64,000 bases of DNA. Origin: Emticicia sp. BO119 (GTDB taxonomy: Bacteria; Bacteroidota; Bacteroidia; Cytophagales; Spirosomataceae). A program made the translations under genes and the position numbers. The notes beneath the pieces were generated by a model, which was not told the origin of the DNA, made no database searches, and saw nothing but the letters and a program-made list of their open reading frames with translations. Numbering within the stretch: the first letter of the stretch is position 1; every line of letters starts with the position of its first letter. This document shows, in pieces, positions 8,674 through 17,476 of the stretch. Location of the stretch: assembly GCF_013912375.1 (NCBI RefSeq), contig NZ_JACETV010000005.1, positions 186,001 to 250,000 of the forward strand, read 5' to 3'.

Positions 8674-9591
8674 ATGTCTTTACTCACAGTTGGTTCGGTG
8701 GCATTCGATAAAATTGAAACACCTTTCGGAAAAACAGATAAAATTATTGGCGGAGCCGCTACTTTTATTACCCTTACGGCCTCTTATTTTGTTAAAGAAA
8801 ATAACCTTGTAGCCGTAGTGGGGGAGGATTTCCCGCAGGGCATGATTGATGTGCTTGAATCTCATGGAGTAAATACAGAAGGACTGGAAATTGTACAGGG
8901 TGGGAAAACATTTTTCTGGTCGGGCCTCTATCATAATGATATGAATTCGCGCGATAGTCTGGAAACACAATTAAATGTGATGGGTGAGTTTGATCCTAAA
9001 ATCCCGGAATCGTATCAGGGCTGTCAATATCTGATGTTGGGCAATACCTCACCTGAAATCCAGATGCTTGTATTAACCCGATTACATAACAGACCTAAGT
9101 TTGTAATGGTAGACACCATGAACCTATGGATCAATATTGCAAACGGTGATTTGAAAGAATTACTGAAGCAAGTAGATTGTTTAACCATCAATGATGAAGA
9201 AGCACGTATGCTTTCGGGCGACTACTCACTCCGCAGAGCGGCTAAGACTATTATGGCTATGGGTCCGAAAACCCTAATTATCAAGAAAGGCGAACATGGA
9301 GCACTGTTGTTTCAGGATGATAACATTTTCTTCTGCCCCGCGCTGCCTTTAGAAGAGGTATTTGATCCAACCGGAGCAGGGGATACTTTTGCTGGTGGTT
9401 TTATTGCATATCTGGCACAAACTGATGATTTAAGTTTTGAAAACATGAAACGTGCCATAATATATGGCTCGGCAATGGCTTCTTTTTGTGTAGAAAAATT
9501 TGGTTCAGAAAGAATTCAGAATCTTACGACAGAGGAGATCAATGACCGTATCAATGAATTTAAAAAACTGGCAAGTTTCAATCTTCAATGA
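8674..9591 (+). CDS. PfkB/ribokinase-family sugar kinase
   Basis: A 305-aa cytoplasmic kinase. PfkB signature 2 is present as DPTGAGDTFAGGF, with catalytic Asp237, and the N-terminal GGAATFITLTASYF matches the substrate-binding GG region. It has the ribokinase fold with the acceptor site in the N-terminal half (VVGEDFPQG, SHGVNTEG). The enzyme phosphorylates a sugar or nucleoside using ATP, and the exact substrate is not readable. Bacteroidota homologues are often annotated simply as PfkB carbohydrate kinase. The gene is monocistronic, with a perfect stem-loop terminator 22 bp after the stop. Confidence 0.87.
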   Translation: MSLLTVGSVAFDKIETPFGKTDKIIGGAATFITLTASYFVKENNLVAVVGEDFPQGMIDVLESHGVNTEGLEIVQGGKTFFWSGLYHNDMNSRDSLETQLNVMGEFDPKIPESYQGCQYLMLGNTSPEIQMLVLTRLHNRPKFVMVDTMNLWINIANGDLKELLKQVDCLTINDEEARMLSGDYSLRRAAKTIMAMGPKTLIIKKGEHGALLFQDDNIFFCPALPLEEVFDPTGAGDTFAGGFIAYLAQTDDLSFENMKRAIIYGSAMASFCVEKFGSERIQNLTTEEINDRINEFKKLASFNLQ

Positions 9592-9613
9592 GATAATTAA
9601 CATATTATTTATT

Positions 9614-9650
9614 CAGAAATCAGGTCTTTACGACCTGATTTCTGTTTTAT
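9614..9650 (+). terminator. Intrinsic terminator after the PfkB gene
   Basis: A perfect 13-bp stem (CAGAAATCAGGTC at 9614-9626 with 9632-9644), 5-nt loop TTTAC, followed by TTTTAT. Confidence 0.85.
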
Positions 9651-9752
9651 AGAGATTTCAATTAAAAATACAATTACATTTCCCCATATAATTCTACCAT
9701 CAATCCGCTGATTTTATTATTTTGCTATCTATAATAACCATCAACAAACCAC

Positions 9753-10499
9753 ATGAACAAAATAATTTTAATTACAGGTGGCAGCGACGGAATTGGCGCC
9801 GTAACTGCCCAATTAGCAGCTAAGGAAGGGTACAGCGTTTGTATCAACTATCATCAAAATCATATTGCCGCTAATCGGATAGTAGAAAAAATCAACGATG
9901 AAGGGGGATCTGCCTACGCTTTTCAGGCAGATATTTCAGTCGAATCAGAAGTGATTGATATGTTTACTTCTATTGATAATCAGATTGGCCGTATTACTGC
10001 TTTGGTTAATAATGCAGGTATCATCGAATCGCAACAAAAATTAGTTGATATGTCGGGTGAACGTCTGCAAAAAATATTTGCTATAAATGTAATAGGCAGT
10101 TTTCTATGTGCCAGAGAGGCTATTAAGCGTATGTCAGTCAGGTTTCAGGGTAATGGGGGAAGCATTGTTAATATCTCGTCTATGGCTTCCCGTTTAGGCG
10201 CACCCTTTGAATACATTGATTATGCTGCTACCAAAGGAGCAATTGATTCGATGACTGTCGGTTTATCGAAAGAAGTGGCAGAAGACCAGATCAGGGTAAA
10301 TGTGATTCGTCCGGGCACAATTATTACTGATATTCATAGCAAAGCCGGCGAACCAGGTCGGGTAGATCGGGTAAAAGAATTTATACCTATGAAACGTGGT
10401 GGTCAGCCTGATGAAGTAGCCAAAGCTATCTTATGGCTATTATCAGACGAAGCCTCTTATATAACAGGTGCTACATTAGATGTTTCAGGTGGGAGGTGA
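9753..10499 (+). CDS. SDR-family oxidoreductase (FabG-like)
   Basis: A 248-aa classical short-chain dehydrogenase. The cofactor glycine motif is TGGSDGIG at residues 8-15, followed by NNAGI, the catalytic serine in NISSMAS, and YAATK for Tyr and Lys. The C-terminal ITGATLDVSGG is typical of 3-oxoacyl-ACP reductase and glucose-dehydrogenase-like SDRs. It probably uses NADP(H), but the substrate is open. It is the first of three plus-strand genes (SDR, Crp-like regulator, SDR) with gaps of about 62 bp. A near-consensus -7 box (TTATTTTG) ends at 9724. Fold and catalytic residues are certain, the substrate is not. Confidence 0.85.
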   Translation: MNKIILITGGSDGIGAVTAQLAAKEGYSVCINYHQNHIAANRIVEKINDEGGSAYAFQADISVESEVIDMFTSIDNQIGRITALVNNAGIIESQQKLVDMSGERLQKIFAINVIGSFLCAREAIKRMSVRFQGNGGSIVNISSMASRLGAPFEYIDYAATKGAIDSMTVGLSKEVAEDQIRVNVIRPGTIITDIHSKAGEPGRVDRVKEFIPMKRGGQPDEVAKAILWLLSDEASYITGATLDVSGGR

Positions 10500-10562
10500 A
10501 TATTTTAAATATTGTTGTAAAACATGAATTCACACTTGTACATTATAGCAAAACGTATTTAA

Positions 10563-11138
10563 ATGGATAACCAATTTATCTTATTTATCAAGCGTATAAT
10601 AGACCTTCCGGAAGTTGAGGGAGTAAAGGTTTTGAAATTAATCAAACCTGTAAGAATCGCTAAAGGTGAGTATTATATCAGAGAAGGGCAAGTACCTAAA
10701 AAATTCGCCTTTGTTGAAAAGGGGCTTTTCAGGTACTTATATATCAATTATAAAGGAACTGAATTTACCAAGAACTTTATACTGGAAAATAATTTTATTT
10801 CAGCCTACTCTGCCATGATTAGCCAACAGCCTTCCCGTATGTTTATCGAGGCTTTAGAAGATAGTTATGTTTACGAGATCAGTTATACCGATTGGCTCGA
10901 CCTTAAAAAAGGGCATGAATGCTGGAATCGGTTTTTGCTGGCAATAGTAGAAAAGGCATTTTCTATCAAAGAAATCCGTGAGCGGGACTTATTATTACTC
11001 GAAGCTCAGGAACGCTACGATATTTTTAAAAAAGAATTTCCAACACTCGAAAACCGTATTAAACAACACATGATAGCTTCATATTTAGGCATATCCCCAA
11101 TTTCTTTAAGCAGAATCAGAAGTAAACTGATGCATTAA
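10563..11138 (+). CDS. Crp/Fnr-family transcriptional regulator
   Basis: A 191-aa protein with an N-terminal cyclic-nucleotide-binding-like beta-roll (residues about 10-115, with AKGEYYIREGQ and EKGLFRYLYI). The C-terminal helix-turn-helix is IASYLGISPISLSRIR. It has no cysteine cluster, so it is not an oxygen-sensing FNR, and the arginine-serine pair that binds cAMP in CRP is not evident. Such short Crp-like proteins are common in Bacteroidota next to the genes they control. It lies between two SDR genes, and the simplest inference is local control of one or both. Confidence 0.85.
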   Translation: MDNQFILFIKRIIDLPEVEGVKVLKLIKPVRIAKGEYYIREGQVPKKFAFVEKGLFRYLYINYKGTEFTKNFILENNFISAYSAMISQQPSRMFIEALEDSYVYEISYTDWLDLKKGHECWNRFLLAIVEKAFSIKEIRERDLLLLEAQERYDIFKKEFPTLENRIKQHMIASYLGISPISLSRIRSKLMH

Positions 11139-11200
11139 CATAAGTTAATGTTTTTTGTTGCAGTATCTGTTTGTTTTGTGCCATTAACCAAACAAAAAAG

Positions 11201-11947
11201 ATGCTTACAAACAACACCATACTCATTACAGGAGGAAGCTCCGGTGTGGGGCTTGAATTAGCCAAAAGACTGGCAGAAAAAAACAATTCAGTTTTAATAT
11301 GCGGTCGCTCGAAAGAAAAGTTAGAAGAAGCCAAAAGGCAACTCCCTGAAGTTCAGGTATTTCGCTGCGATATTTCGTCAGAAAGAGAATGTATTCTATT
11401 AATTGAGTGGGTAGAAACTAATTATCCCGAATGTAATATTCTTATCAACAATGCTGCTATTGTAAGCAACACCGAATTTTTAAAAGACGATAAAGCCATA
11501 GAAAAAGCGAATAACGAATTTCAGACCAATATCTTGGCTCCCATCCGGTTGAGTAAATTGTTTTTGCCTTTACTATTAAATAATCCTGATGCACAAATCA
11601 TCAATATTTCTACTGGATTGGTCTATGCACCACGGGCGGTTTATCCTTTTTATAATGCTACCAAAGCAGCTCTGCACTCTTTTACTCAAACGCTCAGATT
11701 ACAATTAATAAATCAGCCAATCAAAATCATCGAAGTATTATTACCGGTTGTTGATACCCCCTGGCACAAGGGCAATCCACCTAAAATTGCAATTCCGGCT
11801 GAAAAGGCAGTTGCAGAAGTATTGAAGGAACTGGAGAAAAAGAATAGTCTCGAAATCAGAATTGGAGGAGTGAAAATCCTTTATTGGTTATCAAGGATTG
11901 CACCTGGATTTGCGATAAGAAAGATTAATTCATTAGGAGATAAATAA
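11201..11947 (+). CDS. SDR-family oxidoreductase, DltE-like
   Basis: I chose the ATG at 11201 (MLTNNTILITGG): the open frame extends upstream only through a TTG at 11171, and this start puts the cofactor motif TGGSSGVG at residues 9-16, the usual place. The 248-aa product has NNAAI, NISTGLVY (serine) and YNATK (Tyr/Lys). The C-terminal region VLLPVVDTPWHKGNPP is characteristic of the DltE/YvaG-like SDR branch, which has no firmly established substrate. It follows the Crp-like gene by 62 bp and is probably cotranscribed. Family firm, reaction unknown. Confidence 0.82.
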   Translation: MLTNNTILITGGSSGVGLELAKRLAEKNNSVLICGRSKEKLEEAKRQLPEVQVFRCDISSERECILLIEWVETNYPECNILINNAAIVSNTEFLKDDKAIEKANNEFQTNILAPIRLSKLFLPLLLNNPDAQIINISTGLVYAPRAVYPFYNATKAALHSFTQTLRLQLINQPIKIIEVLLPVVDTPWHKGNPPKIAIPAEKAVAEVLKELEKKNSLEIRIGGVKILYWLSRIAPGFAIRKINSLGDK

Positions 11948-11956
11948 GACTATTAA

Positions 11957-12592
11957 TTACTTACGCCCAAAATCCGCAGGGTTCTCACCCCAATAATCTG
12001 TTTCCCATTTTAATACTTTGTTGGGATAAGTATTGGCTTGCAGCCATTTTTCGGCTCTCTCCAAAAGGTTAAAAATCTCTTCGTTACCGTCGGCTTCTGC
12101 CAGTTTAGTATTGGCTTTTTTGTTGCGTACCCAACTGATGGCCGTTCGGGAGTCTGAATAGATTGGCAGGGTAGAATTATTCTTTTTCAGATAGGCTAAG
12201 GCGTGTACAATTGCTAAAAACTCACCGATATTGTTGGTAGCTTTCCGGAAAGGCCCTTTATGAAAAATCCGGTCTTTGGTTTTCAGATAAAATCCCTGGT
12301 ATTCCATGTCTTTTTTTACCGAGTTCCAGGCTGCATCTACCACAATTGACTCTAACAAAGGCGGCGGAAAAGCAGATTTAGGAATCTTGGTCTGCTTTTG
12401 TGTATTACTTTGGGTTTGTGTAAATTTCCAGTAATTTTCTTTCAATGCTGCTTCGGCCTCCTTCTTGCTGTCAAAAGACTTATATTTCGCTCCCGGAACA
12501 CCCTCCACCTGTTTTTTACATTCATCCCATGAGTCGTAAACACCTGCTTTCCGGCCTTCCCATACAGTATAAAATTTCGGTTTCTTTTCCAT
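11957..12592 (-). CDS. Ribonuclease HI with N-terminal viroplasmin domain
   Basis: A 211-aa protein from the ATG at 12592 (MEKKPKFYTVWEG). Residues about 5-50 form a viroplasmin/RNase H1 N-terminal domain (FYTVWEGRKAGVYDSW...KYKSFDSKKEAEAAL), which binds RNA-DNA hybrids. The catalytic domain supplies the acidic residues in IVVDAAW, GEFLAIVHAL, PIYSDSRTAI and NPADFGRK, the usual D-E-D-D set. It removes RNA from hybrids during replication and R-loop repair. Minus-strand CACTTTTGCAGC directly precedes the ATG, resembling a -7 box and suggesting a very short leader. It converges with the upstream SDR gene with only 9 bp between stops. Confidence 0.9.
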   Translation of the reverse strand: MEKKPKFYTVWEGRKAGVYDSWDECKKQVEGVPGAKYKSFDSKKEAEAALKENYWKFTQTQSNTQKQTKIPKSAFPPPLLESIVVDAAWNSVKKDMEYQGFYLKTKDRIFHKGPFRKATNNIGEFLAIVHALAYLKKNNSTLPIYSDSRTAISWVRNKKANTKLAEADGNEEIFNLLERAEKWLQANTYPNKVLKWETDYWGENPADFGRK

Positions 12593-12660
12593 GCTGCAAA
12601 AGTGCAAAAAAAAGTCGCGGTCTCCTAAGGGAGAGAAAGATTTAGAGGATAGGTGACAAA

Positions 12661-12690
12661 AAAACCTCTTCCTTTTAAAGAAGAGGTTAT
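12661..12690 (-). terminator. Intrinsic terminator after ald
   Basis: AACCTCTTC (12663-12671) pairs with GAAGAGGTT (12680-12688). On the minus strand the stem is followed by a run of T, 26 bp after the alanine dehydrogenase stop. Confidence 0.8.
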
Positions 12691-12715
12691 CTATAATTCT
12701 GGTAATTCGCGTTTG

Positions 12716-13828
12716 TTACAAAACAGAGTTTACACTTTCAAAAGCTAAGTTCCAAGCATCTGCTACCCCTTTATACACTACTTTGCCATCTACTACGTTC
12801 AAGCCTTTTTTCAATTCCTCATTGTCGGCACAGGCTTTTTTCCAGCCTTTATTTGCTAACTGAATAGCATACGGTAAAGTAGCATTAGTTAAAGCCAGAG
12901 TTGAAGTATAAGGCACGGCCCCTGGCATATTGGCAACGCAATAATGCACCACATCGTCAATGATAAACGTTGGATTTTCGTGCGTAGTTGGTGTACAGGT
13001 TTCAATACAACCACCCTGGTCAACAGCTACGTCAACTACCACTGTACCAGGACGCATGGTTTTAAGCATATCTCTCGTAATGAGGTGAGGGGCTTTAGCT
13101 CCAGGAATCAACACTGCACCCACAATCAGATCAGCTTCTGTGATAGCCTCACGGATATTATATTCGTTCGACATTATCGTTACCACGTTTTGAGGCATAA
13201 TATCCGACAAATACCTTAGACGTGGCAGGCTTACGTCCATAATCACAACCCTTGCTCCTAAACCTGCAGCCATTTTAGCGGCTTGCGTACCTACAATTCC
13301 ACCACCTAATACTAATACTTTTGCAGGAGGTACACCCGGTACTCCACCCAACAAAATACCTTTTCCTTTCAATGGTTTCTCCAGATACTTTGCTCCTTCC
13401 TGAATAGCCATACGTCCGGCTACTTCCGACATCGGCACCAATAAAGGCAAGCTACGGTCAGCTTTTTCTACAGTTTCGTAAGCCAGACACACCGCACCTT
13501 GTTTAATCATGGCATGAGTTAGTTCCTCTGATGAGGCAAAGTGGAAATAAGTAAATAATAGCTGGTCTTTTTTTATAAGGTTGTACTCAGACGCAATCGG
13601 CTCTTTTACTTTCACAATCATCTCGGCAATGCCATATACCTCTTCTATCGTTGGCAACAAAGCCGCACCTGCTTTGGTATATTCTTCGTCTTTAAAACCA
13701 CTGCCCTCTCCGGCTGTTGACTGTACGTAAACTGTATGTCCGTATTTTTTGAATTCAGCTACCCCTGCAGGTGTAAGGGCCACTCTATTTTCGTTGTTTT
13801 TGATTTCCTTGGGTACTCCGATAATCAT
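12716..13828 (-). CDS. ald: Alanine dehydrogenase
   Basis: A 370-aa protein, the normal length for this NAD-dependent enzyme that interconverts L-alanine and pyruvate plus ammonia. MIIGVPKEIKNNENRVALTP is the N-terminal signature and KKDQLLFTYFHFAS carries the catalytic histidine. The dinucleotide-binding domain is VLVLGGGIVGTQAAKMAAGLG near residues 168-190. DVAVDQGGCIETC and PGAVPYTSTLALTNATLPY complete the family pattern. It is divergent from an Lrp-type regulator, the usual arrangement for control by amino acids. It links nitrogen and carbon use when amino acids are the carbon source. Assignment is secure. Confidence 0.96.
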   Translation of the reverse strand: MIIGVPKEIKNNENRVALTPAGVAEFKKYGHTVYVQSTAGEGSGFKDEEYTKAGAALLPTIEEVYGIAEMIVKVKEPIASEYNLIKKDQLLFTYFHFASSEELTHAMIKQGAVCLAYETVEKADRSLPLLVPMSEVAGRMAIQEGAKYLEKPLKGKGILLGGVPGVPPAKVLVLGGGIVGTQAAKMAAGLGARVVIMDVSLPRLRYLSDIMPQNVVTIMSNEYNIREAITEADLIVGAVLIPGAKAPHLITRDMLKTMRPGTVVVDVAVDQGGCIETCTPTTHENPTFIIDDVVHYCVANMPGAVPYTSTLALTNATLPYAIQLANKGWKKACADNEELKKGLNVVDGKVVYKGVADAWNLAFESVNSVL

Positions 13829-14121
13829 TCTCTCTGAAAGGTTTGTTGATGAAGCGTTTCAATACAGTTAAGTATTTGTAGACTTACCGATTGAATTGGT
13901 TTATAGTTTATTGATGAAGTATAATTGCACAACAAAATTAATACATGAAGAAAATATTTTTTCTATCCTTAAGAAAATAAGAAATTGTTTGTTTGAATCA
14001 ATATATTTGCAAAAATTATTTCTTTCATATACAATATTTTTAATGTTCGGAAGAAAATTTTTCTGCCTACACTTCTCACATTTATAAGGATTCACGGCTT
14101 AATGCTCTAAACTGTATAAAA
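13829..14121. promoter_or_regulatory. Divergent ald-lrp promoter region
   Basis: A 293-bp AT-rich spacer. On the minus strand TAATTTTG at 13940-13933 is a -7 box for ald, implying a leader near 100 nt. On the plus strand TATATTTG at 14002-14009 fits a -7 box for the Lrp gene. Neither has a perfect -33 TTG. The space between the two boxes is where Lrp would be expected to bind, but no clear palindrome was identified. Confidence 0.5.
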
Positions 14122-14577
14122 ATGATAGACGAAACTGACAGAAAAATCTTGCGCCTTTTACAAGTTAACGCGCATTTTACATTCAAAGAAATTGCCCACC
14201 GGATTAATCTTTCGCTGACACCAGTTCATGACCGCATCAAGCGAATGGAGCAGGAAGGTATCATTGAAAAGTATGTTTCGATTCTGAATAAAAGGAAATT
14301 AGGGAAGAACCTGACAGTGTATTGTCAGGTAACGCTTATCAAGCAAACGCATGATACCTCCGAAGACTTCAATCAGTCGATTTTAGACCTGCCGGAGGTT
14401 ATCAGTTGTGATTTCGTATCCGGTAGTTTCGATTATCTGTTGAAAATAGTCGTACCTGATATGGAGAGTTATCACCTCTTCCATCAGCAAAAACTTTCAG
14501 TTCTGCCCAGTGTCTCCTTGATTCATAGTTTTTTTGTGATGTCAGAGGTGAAGAGTACTACGGTTTTGCCGATTTAG
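14122..14577 (+). CDS. Lrp/AsnC-family transcriptional regulator
   Basis: A 151-aa protein of standard Lrp size. The N-terminal winged helix-turn-helix (residues 2-60) includes IDETDRKILRLLQVN, FKEIAHRINLSLTPVHDRIK and EGIIEKYV. The C-terminal RAM domain (about 65-150) includes PEVISCDFVSGSFDYLLKIV, which forms the ligand-binding interface between dimers. It is divergent from alanine dehydrogenase, so it probably senses alanine or another amino acid and controls ald and itself. The target assignment is inference from position; the family is certain. Confidence 0.92.
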   Translation: MIDETDRKILRLLQVNAHFTFKEIAHRINLSLTPVHDRIKRMEQEGIIEKYVSILNKRKLGKNLTVYCQVTLIKQTHDTSEDFNQSILDLPEVISCDFVSGSFDYLLKIVVPDMESYHLFHQQKLSVLPSVSLIHSFFVMSEVKSTTVLPI

Positions 14578-14643
14578 ATGTTGTTATCATCTTTTGTTGA
14601 ATTTGATATACTAAAGAAAATACCGGAAAACATAATAATTAGT

Positions 14644-14967
14644 ATGAAAAAAGAGAAAATTAACAAAACTCTTCAATCAGTTGTTAAAAATTTGGCAATA
14701 GGAAATTTTAATTTAGTTTTTGAAAGCGATAAAAATCAAAGGTTAAATATTGTTGAAATTGAAACGGTAATAAAAGAATATGGTGGTACTATTACATTTC
14801 CTCCTGCTCATGCCTTTAACAATTACGTTGGTTATAGTCGAGAAAATGAAAAGGAAAATTTCATTGAATTTAATCTTTGGTTCGATGATGTAGAGAGCGA
14901 TTTAACTTTAAGTATTACAATTTATGAAACAGAAGAGTATAGTATAGAAGATATTCGAGTTTTATAA
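14644..14967 (+). CDS. Small acidic protein, DUF7668-like
   Basis: A 107-aa product from the ATG at 14644 (MKKEKINKTLQSV). A longer frame starts at 14578, directly after the Lrp stop, but its extra 22 residues are hydrophobic and look unlikely. The C-terminal FNLWFDDVESDLTLSITI and SIEDIRVL resemble DUF7668 proteins, a small family of unknown function. The gene is clearly more AT-rich than its neighbours, and nothing else here belongs to the same family, which suggests later acquisition. There is no signal peptide. Family recall is tentative. Confidence 0.6.
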   Translation: MKKEKINKTLQSVVKNLAIGNFNLVFESDKNQRLNIVEIETVIKEYGGTITFPPAHAFNNYVGYSRENEKENFIEFNLWFDDVESDLTLSITIYETEEYSIEDIRVL

Positions 14968-15089
14968 AATATTAATGTCCGGGCAGAGTCTCCTATGTGC
15001 ACAGGTAAGGATTCAAGAGTACCTTTAGCTCAAACGGTTCTACCAAATCTGAAAGTGTTTTTCTAAACACAACCTCCCCAACATTCCCA

Positions 15090-15120
15090 TTGCATTCTAC
15101 CCATTTCTTCACGAACTTTG
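15090..15120 (+). promoter_or_regulatory. Promoter of hemL
   Basis: TTG at 15090-15092, a 20-bp spacer and GAACTTTG at 15113-15120 fit the Bacteroidota -33/-7 pattern, with one mismatch in the -7 box. The predicted leader is about 25 nt to the ATG at 15149. Confidence 0.6.
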
Positions 15121-15148
15121 CAGCCTGAATAAAAAATACGACATTCTA

Positions 15149-16441
15149 ATGATACATACGACCAGTGAAGCTCTTTTTGCTAAGGCCAAAAACTTTATTC
15201 CGGGTGGGGTAAACTCTCCGGTGAGAGCGTTTAAATCGGTAGGTGGTCATCCTATCTTTATTAAAAAAGCAAAAGGCGCCTATATTTACGACGAAGACGA
15301 CAACCAATATATTGAGCTCATCAATTCATGGGGACCTATGATTTTAGGGCATGCCTACGAGCCAGTAGAAGAAGCCGTAAGAGCCGCTATCCAGAACTCT
15401 TTCTCATTCGGCGCACCAACCCGTAGAGAAGTAGAAATGGCCGAACTGATTATCGACATGGTGCCCTCTATCGAAAAAGTAAGAATGGTAAACTCTGGTA
15501 CAGAGGCTACAATGGCAGCTATCCGGGTTGCGCGAGGCTTCACAGGTCGTGATAAGATTATCAAATTCGAAGGCTGCTACCACGGACATGGTGACTCCTT
15601 TCTGATTGCCGCAGGTAGTGGGGCTGTTACGATGGGTGTACCGGATAGTCCTGGCGTAACAAAAGGAGTAGCGAATGATACGCTTACTGCCCCTTTTAAT
15701 AATCTGGCTGCAGTACAACAACTCGTAGATGCCAACAAAAACCAGATTGCTGCTTTGATATTAGAGCCTGTGGTAGGTAATATGGGTACCGTATTACCGC
15801 AAGAAGGCTTTCTTGAAAGTCTGCGCGAATTATGTACCAAAGAAGGAATTGTACTGATTTTCGATGAGGTAATGACAGGTTTCCGCCTATCAAGAGGAGG
15901 AGCACAGGAACGTTTCAATATCATGCCTGATTTAACCACACTTGGTAAAATCATAGGCGGCGGTATGCCTGTAGGTGCTTATGGCGGGCGCAAGGAAATC
16001 ATGGATTGTGTGTCTCCGCAAGGTCCTGTTTATCAGGCAGGTACTTTGTCTGGTAATCCTATAGCGATGGCAGCAGGTTGTACTATGCTGACCTATCTTA
16101 ATGAACACCCTGAAGTATATACGCAACTGGAAAACACCGGAGCCAAACTTGTCGGTGGCATCAGAGAGACATTTAATAAACTTCAACTAAACTATCAGAT
16201 TAACCATATCGGCTCAATGTATAGTTTATTCTTCTCCGATACTCCAGTGGTTGATTTTGAAACAGCCAAAACCTCTGATATCCCGAGATTTGGCAGGTAT
16301 TTCCATGCCATGCTGGAGCGTGGAATCTACCTTGCTCCATCTCAATATGAAGCCCTGTTCTTATCGACCGCTCTTACCGATGAACATATTCAGGCCATAT
16401 TGCAGGCGAATGAAGAGAGTTTGAGAGAAATAATGTCTTAA
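15149..16441 (+). CDS. hemL: Glutamate-1-semialdehyde 2,1-aminomutase
   Basis: A 430-aa PLP enzyme that converts glutamate-1-semialdehyde to 5-aminolevulinate, the first committed tetrapyrrole intermediate of the C5 pathway. The N-terminal FIPGGVNSPVRAFKSVGG is diagnostic. VNSGTEATMAAIRVARG binds the cofactor phosphate, FDEVMTGFR pairs with the pyridine nitrogen, and Lys267 in TTLGKIIGGGMPVGAYGG forms the Schiff base. GTLSGNPIAMAAG completes the family pattern. The length matches HemL. Another heme gene, hemF, lies 23 kb away, so the pathway is scattered. Assignment is secure. Confidence 0.96.
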   Translation: MIHTTSEALFAKAKNFIPGGVNSPVRAFKSVGGHPIFIKKAKGAYIYDEDDNQYIELINSWGPMILGHAYEPVEEAVRAAIQNSFSFGAPTRREVEMAELIIDMVPSIEKVRMVNSGTEATMAAIRVARGFTGRDKIIKFEGCYHGHGDSFLIAAGSGAVTMGVPDSPGVTKGVANDTLTAPFNNLAAVQQLVDANKNQIAALILEPVVGNMGTVLPQEGFLESLRELCTKEGIVLIFDEVMTGFRLSRGGAQERFNIMPDLTTLGKIIGGGMPVGAYGGRKEIMDCVSPQGPVYQAGTLSGNPIAMAAGCTMLTYLNEHPEVYTQLENTGAKLVGGIRETFNKLQLNYQINHIGSMYSLFFSDTPVVDFETAKTSDIPRFGRYFHAMLERGIYLAPSQYEALFLSTALTDEHIQAILQANEESLREIMS

Positions 16442-16501
16442 AAAATCTTAATAAAGAATAATTATGCAAAATTTTTCGTTCTGAAAGCATATATTTTTTA
16501 T

Positions 16502-16509
16502 TATCTTTG
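16502..16509 (+). promoter_or_regulatory. -7 box directly before bamD
   Basis: TATCTTTG matches TAnnTTTG exactly and is followed by CACCC and the bamD ATG at 16515. If transcription starts about four bases after the box, as usual, the mRNA leader would be only about two bases. Upstream TTCTG at 16479-16483 is a weak -33 candidate. Confidence 0.6.
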
Positions 16510-16514
16510 CACCC

Positions 16515-17414
16515 ATGTTTTTGAAAAGACCATATACCGCCCTTTTATTTGTCGTTATTGTATTATCTTCAGCTTGTTCGGCCAAGTTTGCCAAATTGCA
16601 GAAAAAAGGTACAACCGAAGAAAAATATGTTGCGGCTAACGAATACTACAAAAAGGGAGATTATTACAAAGCTGGTCTACTTTTTGAGGAGATTATACCG
16701 TTATTGAAGGGAGATTCTTTGGCGGAGAATGCACAGTTTTATAATGCTTATGCACAGTATCAGCAAAAGCAGTATAGTATGAGTTCTTATTTATTTAAGA
16801 GTTTTTATGCTACTTATGCCAATAGCCCCCTGGCTGAAGAGGCATTTTACATGTATGCTTACTCAATGTATAAGGATTCGCCGAATTATAACCTCGACCA
16901 GACTAATACACTGACGGCCATTGATGCTTTGCAGACATTCATTAATAGTTTCCCTGAAAGTAAGTATGCCGAGAAATGTAATGAACATCTGATTGATTTA
17001 AGACATAGATTAGAAGAAAAAGCCTACGAAAAGGCAAAGCTCTATTATAAAACCAGTGGTGTAACCATTGCCAATTTTAAAGCGGCAGTAGTAGCCATTG
17101 ATAATTTCCAGAAAGATTTCCCTGATTCGCCTTACAATGAAGAACTAGCTTATCTGAAAGTTCAGTCTCAGTATGATCTTGCAATGGTTAGTTTTGAGAA
17201 CAAACAGAAAGAACGTTTCTTGGATGTATTGAAATTCTATGAAGAATTTGTTGATGCCTATCCGAATAGCAAATACATTAAGCAGGGCCAGAAAGCCTAT
17301 GATGGTGCTACTAAAGCCATAGAGCGTATTGCTAAACAAGAACAGGAATTAAAAGAACTAAAAGCAAAACAAGCAGCCGAAGCCCAGAAGGCTGATACTG
17401 CAAACAAAGGATAA
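16515..17414 (+). CDS. bamD: Outer-membrane assembly lipoprotein BamD
   Basis: A 299-aa lipoprotein: LLFVVIVLSSACSAK is a lipobox with acylated Cys21. The mature part carries TPR-like helical repeats such as YYKKGDYYKAGLLFEEIIP, AQYQQKQYSMSSYLFKSF and DSPLAEEAFYMYAYS-like segments, the YfiO/BamD pattern. Bacteroidota BamD has a long C-terminal helix, here with the lysine/alanine tail LKELKAKQAAEAQ. It sits on the inner face of the outer membrane and works with BamA in inserting beta-barrels. It precedes rpoZ, the usual order in this phylum. The start is fixed by the lipobox; the next in-frame ATG lies inside the repeats. Confidence 0.9.
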   Translation: MFLKRPYTALLFVVIVLSSACSAKFAKLQKKGTTEEKYVAANEYYKKGDYYKAGLLFEEIIPLLKGDSLAENAQFYNAYAQYQQKQYSMSSYLFKSFYATYANSPLAEEAFYMYAYSMYKDSPNYNLDQTNTLTAIDALQTFINSFPESKYAEKCNEHLIDLRHRLEEKAYEKAKLYYKTSGVTIANFKAAVVAIDNFQKDFPDSPYNEELAYLKVQSQYDLAMVSFENKQKERFLDVLKFYEEFVDAYPNSKYIKQGQKAYDGATKAIERIAKQEQELKELKAKQAAEAQKADTANKG

Positions 17415-17476
17415 GTGAAAAGTCTGTAGCCTCTGATCAGACTTGCTTATCTGCTATCATTACATATAAACACAAT

